Shown: piece after piece, positions 24,014 through 38,141 of the stretch
How positions within the stretch are numbered: the first letter of the stretch is position 1
How the letters are laid out: the number at the start of each line of letters is the position of its first letter
Assembly: GCF_000972845.2 (NCBI RefSeq)
Contig: NC_040022.1
Location: 5,548,979-5,612,978 of the forward strand
DNA: 64,000 bases
Source: Larimichthys crocea
Lineage: Eukaryota; Chordata; Actinopteri; Sciaenidae
Direction of reading: 5' to 3'
Notes under the pieces: model-generated
Told to the model about the DNA's origin: nothing
The model's database searches: none
What the model saw: the letters and a program-made list of their open reading frames with translations, nothing else
Position numbers and translations under genes: made by a program

Positions 24014-24230
24014 AGGGATCATGCTTAGAGGTTTGCACTGTCGCCTCATAGCAATAGGATTCTTGGTTTGATTCCTGACCGCGGAAGGACCTTTCTGTTT
24101 GCATGTTCTCCCTGTGTTTGCGTGGGGTTTCCTAGGTGTTCTGGTTTCATGTCCCCAGGCGCCCCACAGTGGCTACCCACTGCTCCTAATACTTAGGATG
24201 GGTTAAATTCAGAGCAACGTGGTAAGAAAC
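24014..24230 (+). mobile_element. tRNA-related interspersed repeat (SINE-like)
   Basis: It includes GCACTGTCGCCTCATAGCAA, a B-box-like GGTTTGATTCC at 24065-24075, then GCATGTTCTCCCTGTGTTTG, CGTGGGGTTTCCT and a CCCACTGCTCCTAATACTTA tail. These phrases are familiar from a dispersed teleost repeat (GCACTGTCGCCTCACAGC, GGGTTCGATTCCC, GCATGTTCTCCCTGTG, GCGTGGGTTTCCTCC). The head resembles a tRNA (A box diverged, B box with one change from GGTTCGATTCC). I do not assign a named family. No TSD was found. Confidence 0.6.
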
Positions 24231-27200
24231 TTGATTAGCCTTGATTTTAAACATGTATTTCATAAATATTGCAGTATTCCTGGTGCCATATGTACTTATT
24301 TGTCAGCGCAATATCGTTATAGGTCCACATGCTGTGTTGCTTTGAATTCACACTAAAATTGCCTTTCAAAGTCAAAGTGCAGATGTCATAGGAAAAAAAG
24401 GGTAAATAAAAGTAACCAAGTTGTAGTTCAGTAGTTTCTCTCAAGCAAACTGCATTTTGTTTTTCTTTTTGAGACTATACACTTATTCTCTGATGGCTAG
24501 CATCGAATCAAATAGTGGGTAAGAAGAAATTGATGGTTCCGAATGAGAAATGAGGTACTGTATATGGTTTGAATAGAAAACACAAACCTTCAAAAAGAAT
24601 GAAGGTGACAGAAGATCTAAAAGGCTACCAGTGGATGAATACCAAGTAGCAAGCGAACAGAGGACGCAGCAGACACTTGATCATATGAGTGGCAGCTGGG
24701 TAAGACGTTTCAGGTAGTATTCAGCCGTCATTTGAAAGTGGAAGTTGCAAACAGTTCTAATAAAAGACATAAGAGTGGGAAAAAAAAGGAAGGAGATCGG
24801 GTTTTAGAAGGGGAAATGAAGGTGGAGGCATGGAGGATGTGCTAACATGAAAGGCCCCCCCCAAAAAAAAGAACAATAAAATATATCCTTCAGGGGAAAT
24901 TATGTGGCCCTGTGTGTTTCACGCCTCCCGTGAAAAGTTTTCCATGTTAATTAGGTAATGTGAAACTAGCAAGTACAGCAGGACTGCACCAAAGCATGAG
25001 GGAGATGAAAAGACGGTGTGAAACAGCACGGTATTCCGCTAGAGGTCATAAAACATACATTTTTGTGTGTCTTTAGAGAAGAAAATGGTAAATGATGGTG
25101 CATTATTGATGTGACATGACATGTTGTTCCGTTGGTTTTGTCTTCTGCTTCATTGTTTCATAAAACATTTTCGGTTTGAAAGGTAAACCTAGGCACGAAA
25201 AAAATTCCAGGACACGGCTCAAATCTATTCTCCATGTTCCCATATGTTTAGAGTGTGATTTACCTTCATATATTCAGAGTGAAACTAGCACTGGCAGTGC
25301 CTTCTATAACCTCAGCGTTGCATGCATATATCCATGAAAATTAAATCTCTGTGTTGGTTTTGTTGAGAAATGCTTCTATATTTTAATCACCTCCTTTCTG
25401 TATTATCATACAGACGGAGAATCATGCAGAATCAACACGAATATGGTTTTGCAGATGTACGTGAGGCAGTGTCTGTGATATTGGATTTCCTGGCTGTGAC
25501 TTAATTTCTGTTCTCCTCATGAAACTCAGAATAGTTTCAGCATTGAAAATGATAACATCTATTGTTATGTTTTTGTGTGAGAGTCGATGTCTGTGCGTAT
25601 GTCTGTATTTGCAAGTGAAAGACAATCCGTGCTGACCCTGCAGTTTCAGCCAATTTGCTGTGATCACAATGACAAGTGTCTCCATATGGATACTTAGTAA
25701 TTAGCTAAGAGGAGATGGAGAAAGGTTGGAGTTGGTGGGGCATTCGAGGACCTGTCAAAGGGCCCCACTCATCTTATCCCCCTCCCCCCATCCAAATCTG
25801 TCAGGAGGCTTGTCTGAGGCTCTCGTCCCCCCAGTCCCCTCCCTCACACTTGGCTGCTCCAGTTAATTGAAGCCACTTCAGATCAGTCAGAGGAGCTAGA
25901 TCTGCATGCCTGAGCAGACCACGGCACTCACCTGACCTGTCAGTCACTGCTGCTAGCTGCCTGCCACACAAACCTAGCACATCCCAGTACATTTAAATGT
26001 TCAGGGCACAGTAGGGATGCCGGGGAGATGCTCTGTATGCCCCCTCCCAAACCCAGATCTGTCCCAGTTGTAGTGTATTCCTGTGTGCATTTGTGCACAA
26101 GCCGTTTTGAATGAGTCTATTTGAAACCTTGAGTTTTTAGTTGTTTTCATTTAGACAGGTGAGAGCAGTGGTTTTTAAACTCGATAATGACCACACAGAG
26201 ACTGAAAAGTGAACAGCAAGGCGGTTTTTGTTAGGACTTAGACCTTTTATCTAGAGGAAGTGACCCTGAAATGCAGTTTTATGGCTTTAAGGAGACTGAT
26301 GATGTCATCTGATAGCCAGTTCTTACTTAAAAGCGAAAACAAAATGTACCGAGGACAAACTTGCTCTCTAGATGCAGTGAAATGCGTTTTCGATAAATTC
26401 CTAAACTTGGTAAAAAAAAAAAAAGAGCAGAAAAGTGGTGTGAAAGCTCAGTTCAAACAAAGAGCAAAAGCAAAAAGCCCACAAAGCTGAGCTGAAGTGA
26501 CACAGACTGCAATTGGATTTGTTTTGACTAATTTGCTGATACTAATTTGACTAATTTGTTGATAGATTATAGCTGAATAGAAAACTGTTTGCGGCTCATA
26601 AAAGCATGAGAATGCAACTTCCCCCTGATTTGGAACAAAATAAGCTGACTACGGTTTGCAAAGGCCATTAAAGTGATACCTTCATTATCCCTGCAGAGAA
26701 ATTCAGTTTTTCTTTTTGCCAGAGAACATTGTAAGGTGCACAACCAGCAAGTCCTCATTCCTAAAGGACAAATTATATTAGGGCTTACAGTTTGGCAACT
26801 ATATTGTCAAAGTCTGGTCAGTTTATGCAACTAATGCAACCTGGTTAAAGTCATGAAGTCATACACGTTTCACTATTGTGAGTGGACATTATTGACATGT
26901 TTTAAAGCTCAGGGAAATGTAATGTAGACATGGCTTTCCCTGGAGACAAATGTGGCAAAAGCATACAGTTTATGTGCTCCTTTAGTGCTGTGTGCTCATG
27001 AAATATATATGATATGTCCATATGGATTCAAATTTTAGACTGAGATGGAACAAAAAGATTAAAAAGCAGAGATTTTATTTGGGCACAGGGATTAGGATAA
27101 AACACAGATAGCTCTACTGGCTCTATTTCTTGATGAAACAAAAGGGCACAGAGGCTGATGGGGAAAAATGAAGACAAGAATGATGAAGGAAAAGATCTTT

Positions 27201-30200
27201 TAAAAGTGAACAGTAAAAATATATCTACATGGAAGCTATTGGAAAAAAGATACATTTCAATAAAAGAAATAGTCATATTGAAGCACTAAAATCCAGTAAA
27301 GTGTGTTATTTGTCCAGTGTAGTAAGAAGATGATAATTTGCAATCACTGGGTCATGTGACATGGAAACTATTACAAATAACTGCAATTGTCTTCTGTTAA
27401 AATATTTATGTAAATAAATAAGTGCATATTAGCAACCAAAATAGGTCTGCTTCATGAGACCAATTAGTATAATTTGTTTTATAATTTTTTATGGGCAAGT
27501 CAGCATGAAGGCGTTTATAATAACATTTTTCTGTGTCATTCATTCATTGTGTCAAATAGTAATTTATTGACTGATCCCTTCAGTCAAACCCTGTGGGTAT
27601 GAACGAGAGCCGACTGTACTCTTACCGCGAGCACTGGCTGAAACTGAGCAAGATGCTGCCGGATCCAGAGTGAATATCTGTTGAATATCCAAGATGATCT
27701 GTCAAGTGCAGCCACTCTAAAAGTAGGATATCAAGGTTCGATATCATTTGTTCGCCTCACGAATAACTCATTGCTAACCTTGAAGAGACAGTGGAAGTGT
27801 CTCTGTTAGGATGTTGTTGGATTTTTTTTTTTTTTTTTACAAAAAAAGCAAAGTTGTGATTTTTTTTCACAGTTCTTCTTGAGCAGGCAAGTGAGTCACT
27901 CACTGACACATCAGCAGGGTGCATGTTTTCTGATGGTTTGCACCTTAAGGTCCTCCAGCTGAGGGATTGTCTCTTTGCCCTAAAAGGGGAAAGTTGTCTA
28001 TCAGGCATCCTGCAGGAATTCTGCACAAATGAATACTTTCCTCTGAAATATTGTGCTCCTCTGTTGGTTCTGCCGAGCTGCCTTCCGTAACACTGAACAC
28101 TGGGGATGTGTGAAGTAGAACCGCAGGGAATAGATCTTTTTGAGACAACCCACTTGGGAGTGAACGTCTGAAATGAGAAGTGGAGCTTGTGTATTGTTTT
28201 AAATGCCAGGCTTCTCCTCATCCGTTGTGCTTTCTTGTGCGAGCCTTTAGTTGTAGCTCAGTCAGCTGACATTTAATGCTCAGCCATTACATACTCTGCT
28301 GCTGCTTTAGTATAGGCCTGGTTGTTACCAGCATGGATATGAACGGACAGATGTGACAGCTGGCCAGCCATATGTGACAAGCCTTTTAGATCTTTATGCC
28401 TTAATTATGTCTTCTCTTGGGAACTATTGACATTTTAGGTCTTCACGTTCAGACCTAACAAACTGCCAGCCTCTAGTTGGCATTATCTGTCTCTTGGCAA
28501 CCTCAAAGCTGACCGAGAAAGGTGCTTGATAAGTACTCACAGCTAAATTAATTTCTGCGAGCTGTGGTGTGATGGGTGCTTTCAAATTTATTACAGTGTT
28601 GTAAAAATCATGTCATTATATCATGTCTGTTGTTTACTGATTAGTGGCTCTGTCAAAAGTCTCCTCCGTTTTTCTTAATGAAGTTTTTGTGTGGAGTTTT
28701 CGGTCACGGTCTGAGGTTTGAAGCCGTAGTTTTCATCTATATTTATAGCGTGAGCCCCGCTGAGAAACCCTTTGAGCCTCACAGTGATTAGTGGCTACGC
28801 AAATAAAATTGACTTAATTAATAATTGAAAGCGGACGTTGAATTATTTTGAAGAGTGTATCCATAAATACCTAATCTTGGCTGAAATTTTCATGCAGCTC
28901 CAATAATCCTGCTGCAGTGTGTGTGCGTTTTTTTTATTTACATCACAGGTCACAGGTCACACCACAGGAGAACACATTAATGTTTTTTTCTCCATGTATT
29001 ACGCTGAACGAGCTGCTGTCATCTCTTTTTAAGATTTTGAAAGAGAACACACTCGGGCATTTTATGTATCACATTGTTGTATCAGCAGTGCTCACAGGAA
29101 TGAAGGCAACTCTGTTATTTTCTTTAGGATTCTTCTTATCCCCTTCATTTTCGCGTCTCTCTCCGTGTGTCTCACCTGGGTCTTCCCACACGTTCTCATT
29201 TCTCTTGTTATCCCAGGTTCTAATTTCAGTTGCCGCGGCAACCCTGCGGCTCCCCCCCACTTATTCCTCCTCCCTCAACTCTCTGAGCTCCTTGTTAAGT
29301 GTGGCAGAGCTGGTTAATGATTGTGTTTTATTTATATTTTTCCTTTTTGAAGGGCCACACATGTCTTGACTCTTGACTAAGCCTGGCTTTCTTTCTACTG
29401 TATCTTCATTTCATGTCTTTGTTGCTTACTTGCTAGCTTTGTTCTTGCCTCTCTTGTTTTGTTGCAGTCTGCCTTTGTGTTTTCTTGTATTTCTCATGGC
29501 ACTGTTAGCTGTCAGTCGTGCAGTAAATTGTGGCCACTCAAGGACACTAGGTGGACCATCACTGCTATCTAATGGCATACTTGAATGCAAATTAGTTTGC
29601 TCAATGTGCCTTGTCTGATTGTTTGCTTTTATGCTGATCAAATTTAAATGTTCAGCCAAACTCTTGGTTCATCGGTAAAAGTTCACAGCATACCTACAGT
29701 AAGGGATGCATAATCATTTTCATTGATATTACACCATATGTTCAGTCTCCTGCAGTAAAGTTCACTTATAACTTTAACTTTAGAGCTTGGTGCACATTTT
29801 GTATCTGATTAATTACTTATCACGACACTACCTTGTTTTAGTGAGTTCACTTAAAGCAGATGAGGACAAATTACCTGAAGATGTAATAACATTCTGATAT
29901 TTTGTTGATTTTGTTTCTACGGCAGTTGCATCCCTGAAAGATTTTCTGTGAGATGCCGACTTTCACAGTTGCATTAAGTGAATCTTGGATTATTTAAAAT
30001 TACATGAACAGTATTAATTGTCCAGTATCTGTCAGGTTTAAACAAATAGCCTGTTCAAGTTAAAAACAAGTGAAAATATAACGATGGAATAGCCAACAAA
30101 TCAATCAACACGTCCATATAACAACTAATAACAAGTTTCATAGTAGTCACAATGATAATAACATTTTTTATCATTGCCTGATACCAATGCACTGACAATA

Positions 30201-30253
30201 TATTGTACACTGCCACAGGTATCTTAAATTCAGTCAGATGACATACCTGAAGA

Positions 30254-30275
30254 GTGTGTGTGTGTGTGTGTGTGT
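30254..30275. repeat. (TG)n microsatellite
   Basis: About eleven GT units followed by CTGTACATACAG. Confidence 0.9.
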
Positions 30276-31511
30276 CTGTACATACAGTATATAAATGTGT
30301 ACTGTATATGTAACTGCTTATTTCTCTTGCAAACATAATTTTAGTTTTTCTTTTTTATGTCTTCTTTATTTTCTATTTTATTGCAAATTTATTGTTTTCT
30401 TTTATTCCATTTTGTTCATACATTTTCATGCGTAGCGCAGAGGGGGCTGCAACTGCATTTGAATGTGCAATCCTGTATGACAATCGAGTTAAACTTGATC
30501 TTGAATCTTTCTTTCTTTCTTTCTTTTCTTCTCTCCTGTTCTTCATTCTTCCTCTTACCGCAATATATCTGATTTTCTTCTTTCCACACTTATCTCTTAA
30601 TAGCGTCTTATTGTGTTGATATCATTGATATCTCTAGGACAGAATTGATATTCTCTAGAATATGAACAACAAGGAAATTATTTTAAAATTGATTTAGATG
30701 ATGTCGTCTCACAGTCAATATAAAAATATTTGCATTTGGAAATTTTTTGAATAGCTCTGGAGAATACTCCTCCTATGGTTACTTCAGTTATTCCATCTTG
30801 CACATCCAAAGTTACAGGGACTGGAATCTGATTTGTTTTGACGCCTGTCTTGCTTGTTTGCTTTGCTTTCTCAGTTTCGGTCTGTCAGAACATTCCTGCT
30901 TTCAGTGTGAAAACTAAAAGCCAGGTCCTTTCACCTTCTCATTTTTTGCTTGCCAGCCTTCCTTCTTTCCTCCACTCTCTCTATAGGCCTACTCTTCGTT
31001 TATTACAGTCTTCTATTATCTTGATTTATTCAGTATGCATTTATGTATTTAACGTGGTTTAAAATAAATGCTGTCTGGCCCCCCACTGTTGTGTTTTTCC
31101 AGTTGTCTTGTTTCTTTGTTTATCTGCCTCCGTCCATCACCATCTTGGCATCTGCCGGAGCAGAGAAAGTCTCTCTGATGCTTTTGATTGGCTGTTCAGA
31201 GATTGGAATGTGTCTCCCTGACACAAATGACTTCATTAGAGAGTGATAATCTCAGAGGGGGTCCTCACCAAACGCAGCCTGATGTGGTGGATTTGTTTGG
31301 GCCATTTTGACAAAAGAGGTGTGAAATAGTTAACATGAGTAATTTTAAATGGCAGAGCAGGCAGAGAGGATTTTTAGGCCTAGAAAGTTCAATAGTGGCA
31401 GGAGTGCCCTCGGAGATAGTGAAAGAGTGGGGGGGTGAATTAAGAAGGCTCCGATTCGGAGCATAACTGTTGGTTACGGTCCCAGATTCACTGCAGAGAT
31501 GTGAAATGTCA

Positions 31512-31532
31512 GTGTGTGTGTGTGTGTGTGTC
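31512..31532. repeat. (TG)n microsatellite
   Basis: About ten GT units followed by CTGTTTGTGG. Confidence 0.9.
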
Positions 31533-34500
31533 TGTTTGTGGTAGTCGAACAGCTTTATCTGCCTGGCATTTCCTGCTATCAGAACCAGCTACAGCACCAG
31601 GCATCATCTGATGACCCTCCAAAAGGCCCAGCGCTGCAAAGAATATTGAGGGGAACACACGTAACCTTAACATGAATTAGGAAAGCTTGGATTTAGAGGA
31701 TGACATACAGGGTTTTGTCACCTTCACTAACACCAGCAGTTATTTTGTTGGGTGTTATCTTAATAGTGTCATGGGAGTTCAGGTCTGAATCCTCCTTGTT
31801 GGCTTTTCTGTTAGCCCCTGTGGGCAGGTAATGAAAAGATCTCAAATCGGACTCCTGGTTGATTAATACCAATGATATGACACAGTCAGAGTTGTGTGGC
31901 ATCAGCTTGTGGCTGCGACTTTGCAGTCTTTTCCACTTCAGCACTGCACGGATAGAGGTTGACATTTAGGTGCCAGCAGCCAAACAGAGACGTACGACTA
32001 CAGACACTCGACGCCCACCACAATCTCAACTAGGGTTCTTCAGGGAGGGAATATTGAAAATGTCACCTGTAAATTATATGTAAACATTGAAACTGTTGAA
32101 ATGTTACCATTTTAATGTCATATGTCTCCTATAAAGAAAGTTGGATATGGATATACAACAAAAATGTAATGATACCACATTAACATACTGCACGCCACAG
32201 TTTTTAATTATGCATAATTAGCTAATAATGTAAGAAAACACTGAGCAAGTATAGGCTTGTGCTCATTCATCTGACTTGTTTGTGATGGAAATAGTAGTGA
32301 AATTTAATCCGTATAGCTTGAGACAAGTTTTGCTGATGATTCTGTTTTAAAGGTTTGCTTTTCTTTTATGGCCGTACTCTTAATGCCTCATCTGACCAGC
32401 AATATTTTCCTCTACTTAGCAGTACAGGCATTTACTTTTTTATTAGAAAGGCTGTGGTTTGACAATTTACAGAGAGAGACAGCTCATTTTCAGCACTCAC
32501 TGTATAATATATCTGCTCTTTAATGTATAGATAACAATGTGTAAAAGGTGAGGAGATCACTTTTGGTTTTAAAAAGACGATCCATCTTTTATGAATTTAA
32601 TGGAGAGCATTTAAAATTCTCCCTGAATATAAATGAACGTGTGCGTGTATGTGTATGTGTATGTGTGTGTAAATGTGGTAATTGGGAGGCAGAGTGACGT
32701 TGGGGCACACAAAGGAGTAACCCTTGTCGTACCAAGTGCAACCGACGGATAGAACTGAACTTATTAGCGCAGCTACCTTTCCTCTCCCTTCCTATCACTG
32801 AAAAGAGCAACAGCAAAGCAGTAAGACAGAGTGCACCGATTGCACCTGTCTCCAAATCTTCTCAACGGTCTGTTCAACTCTGTCTTGGTTTCCATGCACT
32901 ATAAGTAAACTTAGGTGAATTCAGTATCTGTAAGAATAAAAAAACTCTGAGAAAATGTCTTCCTACCACAAATTATGTGGTATCTTATATAACTAAGAAT
33001 ATCAAATAAATGCAGCTGTGTAACCATTAGGTACTAAATTACATTATTACTTGTGTGTGTCTTTGTTTACATCTTTGGATGTTATGATATACAGCTTGAC
33101 TTCAGTAGACGGCAACTTTTGCTGTTGATGTGTACCGTCTCTACAGTCAGGAAGCCAATTTATTCACCTCAGTAGAGCTGATGGAAGCAGATCTAATTGC
33201 ATATAACATTTTGCAGCATTTCAAACATCAGTTCAAAATTTGTTTGACCTCTCAGTTCCTGCATATGTGATATTTTTCTAATGGTCTCCATGTTCACTTT
33301 AGAAGTGTTTCTTTCTGATCTAATGCCACAGCTGTTAGAAATCACTGTTGAAAGATACATACATATTTTATGTTGCCAATCCTTTGTTTTGGTTAGTTTT
33401 AGGGGAAAATTGTCGATTTGGGTTGGATAAGTGCTTGATTAAAAGAAACCAGCCTTGACTGGAAATCACAGGAACACATGTGAAAGCACAAAGAAAGAGT
33501 GTTTTACTGTGTAAAAACGTGATGTTTTGTTGACCCATCCATCCACCCCGGCTTTCCTACATGTCCTTTACTCCTGATGGTCAACCTTCAGAATGCATTC
33601 ATTCAGAATCCTGCAGTGTTGTAGGACACTGAATGTAAACATAATGTTGTTTTGGTGCAGTTGATAGATTCTTGGGAGGACAATATCAACAAAAGATGAC
33701 CCAGGACCACCTCTCACTATGACCCTGTACATCGGCGGCTCCCTGCTGCTGCTGAATTGTCTCAAATGTAAGCTTCTCCAGTGAGAGGAAGATTAGATGT
33801 GACATCTGGTAAGGAGCAGGAATATTGTCCCCTGAGGTGAAGCGGGGCTGTTGTGTGGAAAAATGCCAGAAAGTGGCATTAGATTGCCCTTGATCTCCAT
33901 ATTTCAGCACAGTGATATGACAGTATGACAAGTTAAGTGAATAGTTGATCTTAATTGGCTCTTCTTCAGTGTGGATCCATTTGGGTTTGAAGTACATTAT
34001 GCTAATGGAAGACCAACAGAAAAGACACATCAACAGAATCTTTCATTCATATTTGGTTCATTGTTGGCCTCTTGGAAAAGGATACTAAACAGCTAAACAG
34101 ATCTGGTACACCTGTCAATGATGTCTTTTATATTTGAGGATATATTTAAAAATTCTCTTTTATGTCTTTGTTCATTTTTCTTTTCCAAAACAGTGGACTT
34201 TAATATAGATCCACACCACTTCGCTTTTTTTTATTATTTTTTCTCTTGCCCACGTGACTCACTCTACCTCTGTTAAAGATGACATCTCACAAATTCACTG
34301 GCTTGTACTGCTACCGGCACAGTTCATCATTATAATTGTTGTAAAGAAGGGAGAGAATGGTGAAGAGAAAATGGAGAAAAAAAAACCCCACACTCGGCCT
34401 GAAATCACCCACTGTTCTCTACATATTGAACATATTAAACACCCAATAGTGTACTCTATTATGAGATTTCAGACACTAATGATGCGTCATTATTTTGTGA

Positions 34501-36599
34501 ATCATTGAATTCTACATTTTGTGTTCCACTGAGGGATTTTTTATGGCTTTATAGTACATAAATGTTAGAAATAGAGCTCCAACTCTCAAATAGAATGACC
34601 GACTTTAAGTACATCACACTTGGTAGAAAATGGGGAGAGACTCTGGACAAAGCGCTATGGTGAAGTGGGAGGGTGAAGGAAAGAAGAAATTCTCTCTTGC
34701 TGAAATAAGCCTTTATAGATGCATGGGGATGGGCTGAAAGCAATTTTCCCTAAGGCAACATTTCTGTGCGGAAGCAAGCTGACATTTTTTTTAAAAGCGC
34801 AATTAAAATGGAAAACCAAGGAGAAGGTTGTTGACCGAAGTCTGACTCTGGTCATATCATTTTATATCTGGAATTCTAATCATGTCATGACGTACTTTGA
34901 ACATTGTAAGAACAATTTTATATTTGGCTGTATTCATAGTGCATTCTAGTGATTGATGACTCATTAAGATCTCTAATGAATCGCAAAGTTTGTTGGTCTC
35001 ATCAGATATTCATTAGGTTTACACAATGCAGCACTTGGAGGTTGGTAAAGTTTGATTTCTCTGCTCATAGGACCTTCTTCTATAGACAACTGAGTGCTAT
35101 ATCTGTTTGTACATTCAACAGAAACTGATTAAACAGCATGACTGACACAGGTGTGTCTTGCACACAATGAAAGGCCAACTCTTAGGCAATGAGTACTAGC
35201 CAATCAGAGGTAAAGTAAGGGGGATCATGATTTTGATCTCCTGTGGAAATACATTGGCATCATTAGACCTACCTAAGTTTCTTTTTTCTGCACATATTCA
35301 AAGTGCAAAATCTATTGCGACTAGTCCAAGGCGCACATCATTAACAGCCCGCCGTCAGGTTCATTTAGTTTCCAAGCCTTTCCTTACGGATCAAGTATCT
35401 CGTTTTGCATCATGCTTTGGACTATAAAAGCTGACAACCTGTTGGCATATGAAGGTATTGACTGAGTGCATACAGGATGTCAAACACCCTGTGTGAAAAG
35501 AGAAGGATCAGAAGAGATTAGACAAGCGGATGGGATAAAGATAGAGCTAAAGACAGGCTTTGTCTTTGCCCCCCCTTATGAGCTAGGGCTCCTGCTAATT
35601 ACCAAGCTCTCTGGTCCTTGCTAAATGTGTTTGAAATCCACTGGATGCAGATAATTGAGCTGGAAATGTGTTACATGACAAAGTCACACTGAAGGACAAC
35701 CACTAAAAAAGGCCTCCTCTCCACTCCCCCCCCCTGTTTCTCTGTGAGGCGTACTTTGGAAATAAAACTCCACCAAAGGATTCATTCCACAGCGTTTGTC
35801 TTTGTTGTTTGCTGAGATTGAAGCTTAGGGGATGTTTGAGCCACCTATTGTGATAAGCTATAGTCAAAACAGAGACGGGCCAATGGCTGGATGTGTCAGA
35901 CAGATCTGTGTCTTCTTGTTGCCGAAATAATTGCTTTTAGCCTTCAGTTTAGGGATGTGAGCTTTTAAAGATCCCTCACACATCATCATAGCAAAGTAGA
36001 GAAATGTTTTATAGCCACAGGCTAGATGTGTCTGTCCATGCATCTCAAGTTTTCTCTCAGCTAAGCAGTCGCTCGTACTCGCACAGATTTGTATAGCCTA
36101 AATCTCAAATTGATTCCAGTGCTTCATATGAATATTGATTTACTGGCTTGGATACATTGATCCCGGGTAGAGATAGGCCTCCCCTGAGAATGTAGGAGTG
36201 AAGTGAAAACAAGGTGAAGAGAGACTCCCTGTCGTTCTATTTGCATTTTAATTATAAATTGCATCATTGCACTGAGTGCGGTAACAAAACAACTCCCTCG
36301 CCCTCCATTCACTCCTCCCTTTTGCTTCAAGCTCGGCTCACTTCATGAGAATGAAACTTCATGCAGGGAGCCTCTGCAGGGCAGAAAACAAACAGACAGG
36401 GTAATACGTAGGAGCTCACCCAGTAGTCGTGTGCATGAAGGTGAAAGAAGCTTCGCCTCAGTGGGTGCACGCGAAAGTTGTTGCACAAATATTCTAGCTT
36501 TGTTCAGAGAAAGAAAGACATACATTGTCAAAACATATTTTATTTGGATGGTTAGATAGACTTAGCTGTGTTTCAGTTGGTGTTGGAGAAGAAAACAGT

Positions 36600-36618
36600 G
36601 AGAGAGAGAGAGAGAGAG
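36600..36618. repeat. (GA)n microsatellite
   Basis: Nine GA units after GAAAACAGT. Confidence 0.9.
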
Positions 36619-36771
36619 CTGTGGACAACAGCCAGTATCATTTTGTCATTTAGAAAGCACTTTTCTGTTGTTATCTTGGCTACATGAGCCCACTGTGGTT
36701 TGATGTCTGCCTCTGAGTATAGAACTTTTATTTTTTTCAAGTCTCAAATTTTCACTGAGGATTTGGCTCTA

Positions 36772-36792
36772 TGTGTGTGTGTGTGTGTGTGT
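36772..36792. repeat. (TG)n microsatellite
   Basis: About ten TG units followed by CTGCGCTTG. Confidence 0.9.
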
Positions 36793-37693
36793 CTGCGCTT
36801 GTGTAGAAATGTTACTGTTTTGTCACAGAAGTGGTGCGCTGTGACTATACAGGGCTGACTGATCACATCTGAGCAGTGTGTAAGCACAAATTGCAAGAAC
36901 GCAGACAGAGTGGCTTTAGATGTGCGACTTAAAGCTCCTCTCTGGATTCTTCACAGGATGACATATGGACTTTGCTAAACGTTGTGTACCACTGTACATT
37001 ACAAAAGCATTTTTATAGGATTGTGTCCATCAAATGAACTCTCATCTTTTTTCCACGTCTCCTGTATTGAATCTGTAATATCGGGTGTTTCTAGCTGAGT
37101 GTGCTAAATATCAGGAGAAGTGTATGCAGATAGATTGATTTGCATGTGTAATGTGATTTACCAAGACTGAAAGTCATTGCGGTAAAGGTATTTGTGGGTG
37201 TAATGAAGTACACCAGACCATGTACATACCACCTTTCACTTCAAATTGAGCTTTGCAGTTAAAAGAGAGAGACCAGGTGTTCAAAATTTTGACTACAGTT
37301 AAACTGAAGTACTTGTAAAGATGGTCTAAACTGTAGGTAAATGTTTCTCAAGAGCTACTCTGTTTTCTCTCTCTTTAGATTTAGGATTGGATCTTTTATA
37401 CAGAGACACTGAGTCACAGAGCAGCTGGTCGGCTCTGCAACACTAGAGCAAAGCAAAGATCTGGGGAAGATCAGAAAGGATGGAGAGATAGGGAGAGAGA
37501 ACAAAGGATGATGGCAGAGGCCAAACACTGACAACATACTCTCAGCTTGGCATTATGGTGGTAGCAGCTAAGGAGCTTTTACCCACTGTGGAGCATTGAT
37601 TATATTAAATGATTAATGACGTCGTAGAAATGATTGCAGACGTGTGACCATTGCACTATTTCCTATTGAATGCATGTTTTAAAAAGTATAGTG

Positions 37694-38141
37694 CAGGAGT
37701 TTATACAATCTGTGAGACTGTGGGCCACCTGAAAAAGACAGACCTCCTTAGTTTACTCTGGATGGGATCCTGATTGTTATTTAATCCTATACATTCAACA
37801 ACTGAACCATGATAGTTTCAAGTATGTGTAAAGTAAGAAAAAATATGTGTTCTGAGTTTGTCAGACTAAAGAAGAAAGTGTTATTAACCACCCAGCCAAA
37901 TTTGAATGAAAAGGTTTGTCCTAAGGCATGTGTTCTTTTCTGACTCTAGAAAAGTGTGAGAAACTGTAAAATTCCCCAAAAGTGTTGTATCTCTGAATTC
38001 TTTAACTAATTTGTTCACGTTTAGGCGTTTATGTGATCTCCTTTTAATAACTAATGTAATATTCTTTCATTTCCATTTACTTAGCCTCGCCTAAAACAGT
38101 TCGGAGCCCCGCTGGGAAGCCCAACTCTTTGAAAACCTCTG
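37694..38141. mobile_element. hAT (Charlie-like) element remnant, 448 bp, with TSD
   Basis: The left end reads CAGGAGTTTATACAATCTGT and the reverse complement of the right end reads CAGAGGTTTTCAAAGAGTTG. Both fit the degenerate CAGNGGTTYTCAAA terminus of Charlie-like hAT elements. They are flanked by an 8-bp direct repeat with one mismatch (GTATAGTG at 37686-37693, GTATAGAG at 38142-38149). Sub-terminal sequences GACTGTGGGCCACC (left) and GGCTTCCCAGCGGGGCTCC (right, reverse-complemented) are also typical. I see no transposase frame. The element is older than the one at 3759-4208, judged by TIR decay. Confidence 0.75.

Larger units (their letters stand above)
24231..37685 (+). other. Intron 1, long middle part, no gene seen
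   Basis: About 13 kb of intronic DNA. I looked for exon-like stretches flanked by AG and GT with conserved-looking protein and found none. It holds TG microsatellites (30254-30275, 31512-31532, 36772-36792), a GA microsatellite (36600-36618), a short CTTT run (30508-30525), T runs (for example 27822-27839), and a hAT-terminus-like CAGTGGTTTTTAAACTC at 26166 with no partner. The rest is unremarkable AT-rich sequence. Confidence 0.4.

Noticed and set aside
26166..26182. CAGTGGTTTTTAAACTC, resembling a hAT terminus
   Set aside because: No inverted partner or 8-bp duplication was found downstream.
27757..28221. 154-codon minus-strand open frame
   Set aside because: It passes through a poly-T/A stretch (Lys run) and shows no family resemblance.
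28917..29369. 150-codon Leu/Ser/Phe-rich + strand frame resembling membrane segments
   Set aside because: The hydrophobicity comes from pyrimidine-rich sequence; there is no exon structure or known family.
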